A stretch of 36,721 nucleotides of DNA, from the IMG/VR virus record IMGVR_UViG_3300042691_009013, positions 1 through 36,721 of that record; one strand, 5' to 3'. This document shows positions 28,044 through 35,969 of this stretch, in pieces. Each line of letters starts with the position of its first letter. Position 1 is the first letter of the stretch. Source of the stretch: a virus. A model generated the notes under the pieces. The model had not been told where the DNA came from, ran no database searches, and worked only from the letters and a program-made list of their open reading frames with translations. A program made the position numbers and the translations under genes.

Positions 28044-30112
28044 AAGACGATTTAGAGTTTTGGGTAGACGGTTTATTATTTCAGAACCCTAACAATGTTG
28101 AGGACTTCGGCGTTAAGATAAATTACGACCGCAGCATTAACGCCGTTTATACAACCTTTGATAACGATTTAGATTTTGGCGGTGAACTGTATAGTTACCT
28201 ATACGAAAAGCTAAAGCAAGACGGGTTCTGTGATTTAATAAAGGTAGCCGTTTATTATACTTGTAATAACGATAAACGCCTAATAGCTGAATGTTATATT
28301 AACCAAGCCGACTGCAAATTTGATTATGATAAATGCAGCGTTAAAGTTAAGTTTATCGACGATGCTTTCGCCTCACGTATAAACAATAATAAGAATATAA
28401 AATTTACGATAGGCATAGCTAATAATACAACGCCCGTAACTAAAAACGGTTTGCCGTTTACACCTTTACAGGCTGCGGTATATTATGGCAATAATTATTA
28501 TGACTTTAGAAACCCAGCTACGAATACGGTATTACCGAGCAATTTAGGTACGCGCCGCTGCATACGAATACATGAGGCTTTTGAATTTTTGGTAGCGGCT
28601 ATGAGTGATTTTGAAGTAGGGTTTAAAAGCGATTATTTCGATACGGGTTACGGCGCTCAATTCCTTTTAACAAGTGGCGCGGTAATGTTTGCCGACCAAA
28701 CTTTCGTAGGGGCTAACATTTCATTTAACGAACTTTACGACGCGTGCCGTAAGCTATTTAATTTAGGGTTAGGCTTTCAACGTATAAACGATAAACCTAC
28801 CCTTGTTATAGAAGACGCTGCGTATTTTATCAATAGCGCGTATTTGGTTAATCTATACGACCAGCCAAATATAACTATGAACCTCGACGCGCAAAATTTA
28901 TACTCTAACGTTGCTTTTGGTTCAGATGTATTTTTAGAAGAATGGCAGGGCGTCGAGGGCAAAACGAAATTAACATTTCCGCAGGTAGCGTTTAGAGGTT
29001 TTAAGCCCGGTGAATTTGGGGTAACGGGCGTATGTAATGCAGATAGCACGCTAGACCTAACCGTTAAAGATATTGTTATAGATAGCAATGTTATACAAGA
29101 CGTTATAGTAAACGGTAATCAAAACTACGTAGATAATAATTTTATACTTCAATACGACGGTAATTTAGCTTTTGGGCAAATAGTTTACGGCGACCCGTTA
29201 GGATTAGGGCAAAACATTTATAACCCTGCGTTAGTATGCGACCAAGTAGCGGCACGTTGGTTAGGGGCTGTGCCTAATTCAATATTTGAATTTTATCAGG
29301 GCTTCGACGATACGCAGCTACCGTTTAATGTTAATACAAATCAAACAAGTATTTATAATACTGTTAATTGTAATTTATTCTCTTATTTATTTGATTTAAA
29401 CCAGCCTACCGATATTGCAACAAGCCCTATTTATTTATCGGATAGGAATATAGGCGAATACGTGGCGTTTAACGTTACAACTTCAGACCCCGGCGGTAAC
29501 TTTACCCCTAACTATACCTATACAGCGCCAGCGCCTTTAACTGGTACATTTAACGCAAGCGTTAGAATAGTGCCATGTAATAGCGCACCTGTTGGGCAAG
29601 TCGTTTACATTAGAATAGTGTTTAAACGTTTTAGCGCTACGGGTGAATTAGTACAAGTTTACCCGGGCTTATACACTAATTACTTTGTAAACGGTGGTTT
29701 TAACCCGTTTGCAATTACACATAGCGCAAATATTTTTATGAATAGCGGCGATTATGTAAGGGTAGATTTACAAGCCTATAAAACTATTGCAGCATTTGGA
29801 GCGCCTATACTTATAATTGCATCAGGCAATTCATTAAATACTTCATTTAATGCAGCCCCTACGTCGATTAAAGGCGGCGAATTGCAACCCTACGACCCCG
29901 CAGATTTTAAAGCATTTGTTTATGACTTCGAGCGACCTTTAACGCAAGCGGAAATTTACGATATTATAAATAACCCTTTTAACGCTATTGCTTTCGGGCG
30001 TTACGACGATGCTGTTAATATTATTACGGGGCAAATAAGTACCGTTAATATAGCATCGATAATAAGAAAGAAAGCAGCATTTCAATTACGGTCTAACCAA
30101 CTTTTACAATGA
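28037..30112 (+). CDS. Tail-tip/baseplate structural protein (691 aa)
   Basis: A 691-residue protein overlapping the end of the tape measure by seven bases. The N-terminal part (DLEFWVDGLLFQNPNNVEDF) and a long beta-rich body with many Asn, Asp and aromatic residues fit a distal tail or tail-hub protein. A late beta domain (residues about 470-610) could bind carbohydrate (GNFTPNYTYTAPAPLTGTF). It occupies the slot of the distal-tail/tail-associated protein after the tape measure. The family is not recognised. The final segment (IRKKAAFQLRSNQLLQ) couples into the next gene by ATGA. Confidence 0.65.
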   Translation: MVKDDLEFWVDGLLFQNPNNVEDFGVKINYDRSINAVYTTFDNDLDFGGELYSYLYEKLKQDGFCDLIKVAVYYTCNNDKRLIAECYINQADCKFDYDKCSVKVKFIDDAFASRINNNKNIKFTIGIANNTTPVTKNGLPFTPLQAAVYYGNNYYDFRNPATNTVLPSNLGTRRCIRIHEAFEFLVAAMSDFEVGFKSDYFDTGYGAQFLLTSGAVMFADQTFVGANISFNELYDACRKLFNLGLGFQRINDKPTLVIEDAAYFINSAYLVNLYDQPNITMNLDAQNLYSNVAFGSDVFLEEWQGVEGKTKLTFPQVAFRGFKPGEFGVTGVCNADSTLDLTVKDIVIDSNVIQDVIVNGNQNYVDNNFILQYDGNLAFGQIVYGDPLGLGQNIYNPALVCDQVAARWLGAVPNSIFEFYQGFDDTQLPFNVNTNQTSIYNTVNCNLFSYLFDLNQPTDIATSPIYLSDRNIGEYVAFNVTTSDPGGNFTPNYTYTAPAPLTGTFNASVRIVPCNSAPVGQVVYIRIVFKRFSATGELVQVYPGLYTNYFVNGGFNPFAITHSANIFMNSGDYVRVDLQAYKTIAAFGAPILIIASGNSLNTSFNAAPTSIKGGELQPYDPADFKAFVYDFERPLTQAEIYDIINNPFNAIAFGRYDDAVNIITGQISTVNIASIIRKKAAFQLRSNQLLQ

Positions 30113-31773
30113 GCTACACCTCCATACCAAACCAACCTATACTATTTAACTCGACGTTACCAGAACCATGTGAGGGCTGTAATAACGAGTTTACGCAGTT
30201 AGCAGATTTTAACGACCAGCTATTTTTTCAGCTCGAGGCGGGCGTATGCGGTTACACGCAATTCGATAGCGTTATAAGCAATATAAATTGTACTATCGAT
30301 AGCGGCGTTATAACCTTTGCCGACCCGACGCCCCCGAGCGGCGTAGTGTTAGGGTATAAGAAATTTATAAATTGTTTAGAATACAAGGTAACCCTTACAA
30401 TAGATTACGGCTGTACGGGTAGCTTAACGGTGGGCTTTACAAACGGTACGAGCGTTGAGCTAACAACGCCCGGTACGCACGTATTTTATTTAAAAGCAAC
30501 CGATATAGCGGCTAATAATAATTCAAATATTCAAGACTTAATATTAGCCTCGGTAGCGCCTAACCCGTTTTTAGGGGTGGTAACTATTATTAGCTTTGAG
30601 CCGAACTGCAACGGGGCTTTATTCGCTGGCATAGTAGACGCCGAAACGTTAGCCGTCGTTCAGGTGTTAGACCCCGTTATTACAACAAGCGACCAATACC
30701 TAACCGCTGCCATTGCGTTAAACGATTACGAGCTAAACGCGGGCTGTTACCGTTTGGCAATAGCCGACTTTTGTACCAATACGTGCGGTCAGTATTATGT
30801 ATATAACCCTTACTTTAACGATTGGGGCGGCTGTTTAGGATGCCCGCCGTTAGGGTGGACTAGCGACCCTAGCGTAGGCGCTGACGATTGGACGATAGGC
30901 GGTGGGGCGGCTGCATTAAGCTATACCAATACGAATAACATAACATACCTAAACGGCTTAACCGAGTTATGTGAGGACGTAGAATATAGCGTTACGTTAA
31001 TTGTAGATAGCATAAACGACGGTACGCTACGGGTAACGGTAGATAACGTAAGCGAGGGTACGGCTATAACAGCGGCGGGTACATACACCTTTAACATAAC
31101 GCCCGCTGCGAGCGGTTCGATAGGCTTATTATTAATTAACGATATAGGGCAAACCGCAAGCGTAAGCGTAAGTAAGCTAACCGTTCGCGCCTTTAAAGAA
31201 CACGCGGTATATGATAAATACAGCGACGTTATAAACGTAGGTGATTATACCGACGAATGTAGGTATTTTAAAATCGAGGGCTGTAATGCTGAAAATCAAT
31301 TTAATTTAGGCTTTAACGGTACGTCGTTTTTACCGGGTATTCGTTTAGAGGGGCGTAGGTTTCAACCGCAATACGACACCGACACCGATTTATTTAGGTA
31401 TGCTTCGGGGCGCTGGGTAGCGAGCTACGTAGACCGCCGTAAAAAATTAAACTATTACTTCGGGCGTTTACCTGAATACGTGTTAGATTTTCTTTCGATA
31501 GTATTTTATTTTGATAATTGTTACGTTAACGGCGTGGCGCACATACCGAGCGAAAACGAATTCCCAAGTATTGAATATAACGACGCCGACGATTTAGGGG
31601 CGCTAACTATCGAGCTTTATAAACAGACCGACAAAGTACGTAAAACGATATGCAGCGGCACTGATGCAAACTGTTTACCGTCGATATTAGATTTAGGAAG
31701 CGAGCCGTTTATATTAGCACAGGACGGCGACCGTTTACTAACTCAAAGTAACGTTAATCTATATCAACAATAA
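30109..31773 (+). CDS. Cys-rich tail structural protein (554 aa)
   Basis: A 554-residue protein starting in the ATGA overlap with the tail-tip gene. It contains about fifteen Cys, some in pairs (EPCEGCNNEF, GGCLGCPPLG). At least two beta-sandwich segments look related: SLTVGFTNGTSVELTTPGTH and TLRVTVDNVSEGTAITAAGT each run a strand, a turn and a TPGT/TAAGT strand into V/YxFy or YTFNI, like carbohydrate-binding or Ig-like modules. The C-terminal LDLGSEPFILAQDGDRLLTQ is distinctive. It is most likely part of the tail tip that touches the cell surface, inferred from position and fold style. Confidence 0.65.
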   Translation: MSYTSIPNQPILFNSTLPEPCEGCNNEFTQLADFNDQLFFQLEAGVCGYTQFDSVISNINCTIDSGVITFADPTPPSGVVLGYKKFINCLEYKVTLTIDYGCTGSLTVGFTNGTSVELTTPGTHVFYLKATDIAANNNSNIQDLILASVAPNPFLGVVTIISFEPNCNGALFAGIVDAETLAVVQVLDPVITTSDQYLTAAIALNDYELNAGCYRLAIADFCTNTCGQYYVYNPYFNDWGGCLGCPPLGWTSDPSVGADDWTIGGGAAALSYTNTNNITYLNGLTELCEDVEYSVTLIVDSINDGTLRVTVDNVSEGTAITAAGTYTFNITPAASGSIGLLLINDIGQTASVSVSKLTVRAFKEHAVYDKYSDVINVGDYTDECRYFKIEGCNAENQFNLGFNGTSFLPGIRLEGRRFQPQYDTDTDLFRYASGRWVASYVDRRKKLNYYFGRLPEYVLDFLSIVFYFDNCYVNGVAHIPSENEFPSIEYNDADDLGALTIELYKQTDKVRKTICSGTDANCLPSILDLGSEPFILAQDGDRLLTQSNVNLYQQ

Positions 31774-31779
31774 TTTATT

Positions 31780-31787
31780 TATATTTG
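31780..31787 (+). promoter_or_regulatory. -7 box of the major tail protein promoter
   Basis: TATATTTG at 31780-31787 without a clear -33 TTTG. The roughly 77-base leader can form AGGTGT (about 31811) with ACACCT (about 31852), enclosing GGCT with AGCC, and ends with the AAACATTAAACACCTTTTAAA segment before the ATG. Confidence 0.6.
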
Positions 31788-31868
31788 CATAAGTCATTTG
31801 AGCATTTTTTAGGTGTAACGGCTAACGACCTATCGAACCGAGCCAAAACATTAAACACCTTTTAAATT

Positions 31869-32408
31869 ATGGGATGCGTAAGCTATTGCGACTCCGAGTT
31901 ATTAGCTCATAACCTTGTTGACTGTAACGAATATAAATTAGGTGGCGTTTCTGCAATTATTGTAGGGGCTTGTAATACTACGCTCGCTGACCCTAGCGAC
32001 GCGACGGAAGTACAAAACCTATTAACTGCGGGTACGGCACGTATAATCGAAGATATTCGTTTCGCTTTGCCAGCGGGTTCGCCTGTAACTGTGGATAGCC
32101 CTATTGGATGCGGTACACCTATCCGCATTAACGAAGACCGCACCGCTACATTATACGACGCGAATGTAACCGACGAAAATAACCTTTTTTGGAACGACGT
32201 AAATAACCGTCGTATCGGTTGGATTTTAGCCTATATGTGCGATAGCGGTAAAGTAATTTTTATCGACCCGCCCGTGGGTATTACTACTAGCGCTAACTTC
32301 ATTTTGCCCGAGCAAAATAACGAGCTTCAGCGTTACGAAGTAACCTTTTCATGGCGCGATAAAGATATTCCAGCTCAATACAATGCTCCAGCAGGAATAT
32401 TCAGCTAA
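31869..32408 (+). CDS. Probable major tail (tube) protein
   Basis: A 179-residue protein with its own promoter (31780-31787) and a strong terminator (32422-32460). Only the major capsid gene is isolated in the same way. That, the length, and the C-terminal segment YEVTFSWRDKDIPAQYNAPA suggest the abundant tail-tube subunit. The N-terminus is Cys-rich (MGCVSYCDSELLAHNLVDC). Its place after the tail-tip genes rather than before the tape measure is unusual for siphoviruses. The identity is inferred from expression layout and size rather than from a diagnostic motif. Confidence 0.6.
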   Translation: MGCVSYCDSELLAHNLVDCNEYKLGGVSAIIVGACNTTLADPSDATEVQNLLTAGTARIIEDIRFALPAGSPVTVDSPIGCGTPIRINEDRTATLYDANVTDENNLFWNDVNNRRIGWILAYMCDSGKVIFIDPPVGITTSANFILPEQNNELQRYEVTFSWRDKDIPAQYNAPAGIFS

Positions 32409-33351
32409 CTCGTTAAACCAACAGAAGCCCGCCCCGAGTAATTTCGGGGTGGTGCTTTTTGCGTTTGGTAAGCACCACTATTACGGCGCGGCGTATAACC
32501 TTGCTTATTCAATTAAGAGGTTTAGCCCGTCGGTTAATATTGCTTTGTTCGTTGACGATACAAGCAAGGCATACGGCTACGCTAACGGTTTAGCCGATTT
32601 AGTAGATAGCATAAACACAATTAAGCCCGAGCATTTACAAACGGGCGGTAAGCTAGACCCCGGCAAACTAAAGGTAAACCTATACGAGTATTTGCCTTTT
32701 GAAAATAACGTTTATTTAGACGTCGACGCCGTGGCGCTTAAAGATATTACCCCGATGCTTAACGAGCTTATAGGGGCTAAAAAAGATTACATAAGCCATA
32801 CAGTAGGCTATCATAATATAAAGCAAGGGCGGGCGATACCGTCTATGCAATGGGCGTGGGCTGACGATATTTGGCAGCATTTCGAATTAAAAGAAACTGA
32901 TACGCTACCCGCTATAAATAGCTCCATACAATTTATTCGAAAGGGTGAAACAGCCGAACGTTTATACGCGTCGGCTAAATACTTTTACGAAAACGAACCG
33001 CTACCCGTAAATAAGCTACGCATGAAATGGGGCGGCGGGCAGCCCGACGAACTTTACATGAATGTAGCGTTAGCTAAATTAGGTTTAGACCCTGCCATAA
33101 TTGCAGCGGGTCAAACCGATGGGGCTGAAAACGGTTACATACACTTTGCCGCCTCGCGGCGTTTATCGTTTGCCGAAGTAACCGAGCGCTTTTATTTGCA
33201 AAGCTATTACGGTGGGCAAGGCTTTACGCCGTTGTTTTATATCGATTGGCTAGACCGTTTATTAAAGCAATGGCACAGGGAAGAAAATAAAATGCACGCT
33301 CATTTTATAAACCGAATAACCTCTAACAAATATGCTGGAAACAAAAAATAA
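32383..33351 (+). CDS. Glycosyltransferase, GT-A fold with DxD
   Basis: A 322-residue enzyme likely to transfer a sugar from a nucleotide sugar. The core starts at about residue 20: NFGVVLFAFGKHHYYGAAYN, then LAYSIKRFSPSVNIALFVDD, and NNVYLDVDAVALKD with the metal-binding D-x-D at 113-115. A later INSSIQFIRKG and GQPDELYMNVAL resemble acceptor-side motifs of GT-A enzymes. The start at 32383 overlaps the tail protein by 26 bases. The first 20 residues are unlike the fold, and a GTG at 32449 is an alternative start. A terminator hairpin lies within its first codons. The substrate could be DNA, virion protein or host glycan. Confidence 0.8.
   Translation: MLQQEYSANSLNQQKPAPSNFGVVLFAFGKHHYYGAAYNLAYSIKRFSPSVNIALFVDDTSKAYGYANGLADLVDSINTIKPEHLQTGGKLDPGKLKVNLYEYLPFENNVYLDVDAVALKDITPMLNELIGAKKDYISHTVGYHNIKQGRAIPSMQWAWADDIWQHFELKETDTLPAINSSIQFIRKGETAERLYASAKYFYENEPLPVNKLRMKWGGGQPDELYMNVALAKLGLDPAIIAAGQTDGAENGYIHFAASRRLSFAEVTERFYLQSYYGGQGFTPLFYIDWLDRLLKQWHREENKMHAHFINRITSNKYAGNKK
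32422..32460 (+). terminator. Terminator inside the glycosyltransferase 5' end
   Basis: CCCCGA (32432-32437) pairs with TCGGGG (32444-32449). The stem extends outward through CC/GG and AAGC/GCTT with one bulged T, followed by TTTTT at 32456-32460. It would stop most transcripts of the tail protein and limit the downstream glycosyltransferase. Confidence 0.75.
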
Positions 33352-33982
33352 AAAGGCGGCAAAGGCAAAAGCCGAAACCCCTAAAGCGACTAAACCGAAA
33401 AAAGAAAAGGTAGTAAAAACCGAGTACGTTTACGCGCTCGAGCCGCTACCCGAAAAGGAATTAAAAACAACGGCTACCTTTAACGAGCAACCGCGCCACG
33501 GGTGGAATAGTGAGCCTGACGTTTGCGAGTTTATCGGGGCGTTGGTTAAGATGCTAGGCGCTAAAGCTGTTTTAGAGGTTGGTGTTTTTGAGGGTGAAAC
33601 GGCGGTTAAAATGATAGAGGCATTACCTAACGGCGGTTACTACGCAGGAATTGATATAAATGACCATAGAAAGCACGAATTAAAGCGCGACGGTATAGCA
33701 GTCGATTTTATTCTAAACGAAAGCCAAAACGCTTTAAAACAATTTCCCTCTAAACACTTCGATTTTATTTTTGTGGACGGTGACCATTCATGGGAAAACG
33801 TTTTACCCGAGTTTAAGGAAATTGAAAGGGTAATAACCGACGGCGGCATAATTGCCTATCACGACACGCTACACATACCCGACGTTAAACGATTAATCGA
33901 ATACGCTCAACACTATAAATACAACGCCGTTACTTTAAATACTTCGGAGGGGCGCGGCTTAACACTACTTCAAAGATTATGA
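33332..33982 (+). CDS. Class I SAM-dependent methyltransferase (Methyltransf_24-like)
   Basis: A 216-residue protein. Residues 1-40 are a Lys/Ala/Pro-rich tail (KKAAKAKAETPKATKPKK). The Rossmann core follows: VLEVGVFEGETAVKM (motif I, Glu82 to Gly88), GGYYAGIDIND with Asp108, FDFIFVDGDHSWENVLPEF with the V-D-G-D-H motif (148-152), and GGIIAYHDT (171-179). This fits the Methyltransf_24 group, which includes sugar O-methyltransferases. It overlaps the glycosyltransferase by 20 bases, so the two are probably one functional pair, for example methylating the transferred sugar. That is inference. Confidence 0.8.
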   Translation: MLETKNKKAAKAKAETPKATKPKKEKVVKTEYVYALEPLPEKELKTTATFNEQPRHGWNSEPDVCEFIGALVKMLGAKAVLEVGVFEGETAVKMIEALPNGGYYAGIDINDHRKHELKRDGIAVDFILNESQNALKQFPSKHFDFIFVDGDHSWENVLPEFKEIERVITDGGIIAYHDTLHIPDVKRLIEYAQHYKYNAVTLNTSEGRGLTLLQRL

Positions 33983-34056
33983 CACCGACCTTTTGCCGTT
34001 CAAGGAGCTGCGGCTCTAATATTATAAATAAACCAACTACTAAAGCAGTCGCATAA
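33979..34056 (+). CDS. Mini-ORF coupling methyltransferase to portal (25 aa)
   Basis: A 25-residue frame starting in the ATGA overlap with the methyltransferase and ending TAATG into the portal start. The product MTPTFCRSRSCGSNIINKPT has two Cys (CRSRSC). It may be a true micro-protein with a metal or disulphide site, or only a coupling leader for the portal gene. Without it there would be a 73-base gap. Confidence 0.45.
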   Translation: MTPTFCRSRSCGSNIINKPTTKAVA

Positions 34057-35969
34057 TGGCTTTATCGATAGAAGAAATTAACAAGGTAGTTAAACGCTTT
34101 GCCTATATGTATAAGGGCTGGAATGAGGCGCAACGCAGCGCCCCGTTAAACCCTATTACTAAACAGCGTGTAGGCGTTTCGCAATACCCTGAATATTGGG
34201 ACGGGTATAACTACGCCGCTAAAATGTATGATAGCATTTTGCCGCATACCCGCCCCGACGTTTACCCCGAACATTTGTTAAGCGTTCGCGCCCCGAACCA
34301 AACCGACCAGCAAGCGCAGTATATAAAGGCTAACTATAAGCCTACGACGTTAAGCGTGTTCGAAGATTTTAAAGCGACGGTAAGCCGTGCGTTTGCAGAC
34401 CAAAATTGGAGCATTAAATATATGCCTGAAATGGACGAACGTTTCGGCGAAGATACTTTTCAAAATTTCGTAAACGAAGAAATAGAAAAGTTCGGCAGCG
34501 TTGAGGCTTTCGTTAAAACTATGCTACCAACGTTAAAGCTCGTAGACCCGAACGGTATTATAGCGATTGAACCTGAATACGTAGAAACGGTAGAAACCGA
34601 AGAAACCGAAACCGAGGTAATAAGCAACGACCTATTAAAACCGATGCCTGAATACTATTCATGTAAAAGTATTGTAGGGCAAAAGTTCGGCGAATATTAT
34701 TTAGTAATAACCGACGATAAAACCGAAGTAAAGGCGGGTTCAAAAATGGAGCGTAGCGGTTTAGTGTTGGAGCTATACGACGACGCTAACATATGGAAGA
34801 TATACCAAACTGGTAAAAAGTCCGAAATGGAATTTAGCGAACCCGTGCTATACTTTAACCATAATTTGGGCTACGTACCCTGCCATAAATTACAGGGTAT
34901 GCCGCAGCTCATTAACGGCGAAATATGCTTCCAATCGCCTTTCATTACCGCCGTGCCGTTTTTAGACCAAGTCGTATTAGACGAAAGTTACCTACAAATT
35001 AGCAAGGCTACGAGCGCGTTCCCGTTTATGGTGGCGCTGGGTGAAGTATGCGACTTTGTGGATAGAGAAGGTAATAAATGCGTAGACGGTCAATTATTCG
35101 ACCCTATTAATGGCGGCTATCGTACTTGCCCCTCGTGTAGCGGTGGCGGCTTAAAGTCACGGTTTAGCCCTACGGGTATGTTATTAATCAAACCGAAAAC
35201 ATCGGTAAGCGAGGGCGACACGGGTATAAGCGGTGAATACTTAAAGTTTGTTTCGCCGCCAATGGACACGTTAAACTTTTTGCGCGTAGAAATTGAAGCG
35301 CAAATGAAAAAGGCGCGGGCTATATTACACCTACCGAGCAGCGATAGCACGGCGGGCGTAGGCGAAGCCGTAACCGCAACGGGTAGCCTAAATAAGATGC
35401 GTAGCCTATACGCCTTTTTAAAGCCTATTAGCGACCAGCTATTTAGCTTGTATGAGTTTATATTGGTTACTACGGGGCGTATGCGCTACGGCGATTTATT
35501 CGGCGGCGTTTCTTTAGTGTACCCTACAACCTTTGATATTAGCACGCCGTCCGATTATTTAGCGGTAATAGGCGAAGGTATAACAGCGGGCGTACCGCCG
35601 TCGGTAACGTTTAGCAACGTTTATAATTACATTAAAGCTATACACTATACGGACGAAGAAACCAGCGCTATTTACGATTTAATAATTCACGCCGACGAAT
35701 TGCTTTTAATGAGTAGCGCGGATATAGCCGCAAGGGTAGCTAATGGCACGGTTGAAAAATGGCAAGACGTGTTACACTTTAGCGCCCCGCAGTTAATTAT
35801 GGAGCTTATACGTAACTACATACCGACCGAAGACGCGCCGCAATTTACCGACCTACCATTGCAGGAGCAAGTAATACAGCTCCGTAATATCGCAGCTGGC
35901 AAAGTACGTGAGCAACTAGACCCTATACAACAGGCGCAACGCGACTTATTAAATGGCATCGCTGGATAG
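34056..35969 (+). CDS. Portal protein
   Basis: A 637-residue protein of the size of phage portals, the dodecameric ring through which DNA enters and leaves the head. Position supports the call: the Mu F-like head protein follows immediately with a 17-base overlap, then the scaffold and capsid genes. An unusual insert at residues 332-361 carries Cys332, Cys342, Cys358 and Cys361 (CDFVDREGNKC and CPSCSGGG), a likely zinc ribbon. The later part (MKKARAILHLPSSDS and ATGSLNKMRSLYAF) is helical. The C-terminal tail is Gln/Arg-rich. An acidic run (ETVETEETETEV, about 176-188) lies in the middle. Confidence 0.75.
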   Translation: MALSIEEINKVVKRFAYMYKGWNEAQRSAPLNPITKQRVGVSQYPEYWDGYNYAAKMYDSILPHTRPDVYPEHLLSVRAPNQTDQQAQYIKANYKPTTLSVFEDFKATVSRAFADQNWSIKYMPEMDERFGEDTFQNFVNEEIEKFGSVEAFVKTMLPTLKLVDPNGIIAIEPEYVETVETEETETEVISNDLLKPMPEYYSCKSIVGQKFGEYYLVITDDKTEVKAGSKMERSGLVLELYDDANIWKIYQTGKKSEMEFSEPVLYFNHNLGYVPCHKLQGMPQLINGEICFQSPFITAVPFLDQVVLDESYLQISKATSAFPFMVALGEVCDFVDREGNKCVDGQLFDPINGGYRTCPSCSGGGLKSRFSPTGMLLIKPKTSVSEGDTGISGEYLKFVSPPMDTLNFLRVEIEAQMKKARAILHLPSSDSTAGVGEAVTATGSLNKMRSLYAFLKPISDQLFSLYEFILVTTGRMRYGDLFGGVSLVYPTTFDISTPSDYLAVIGEGITAGVPPSVTFSNVYNYIKAIHYTDEETSAIYDLIIHADELLLMSSADIAARVANGTVEKWQDVLHFSAPQLIMELIRNYIPTEDAPQFTDLPLQEQVIQLRNIAAGKVREQLDPIQQAQRDLLNGIAG

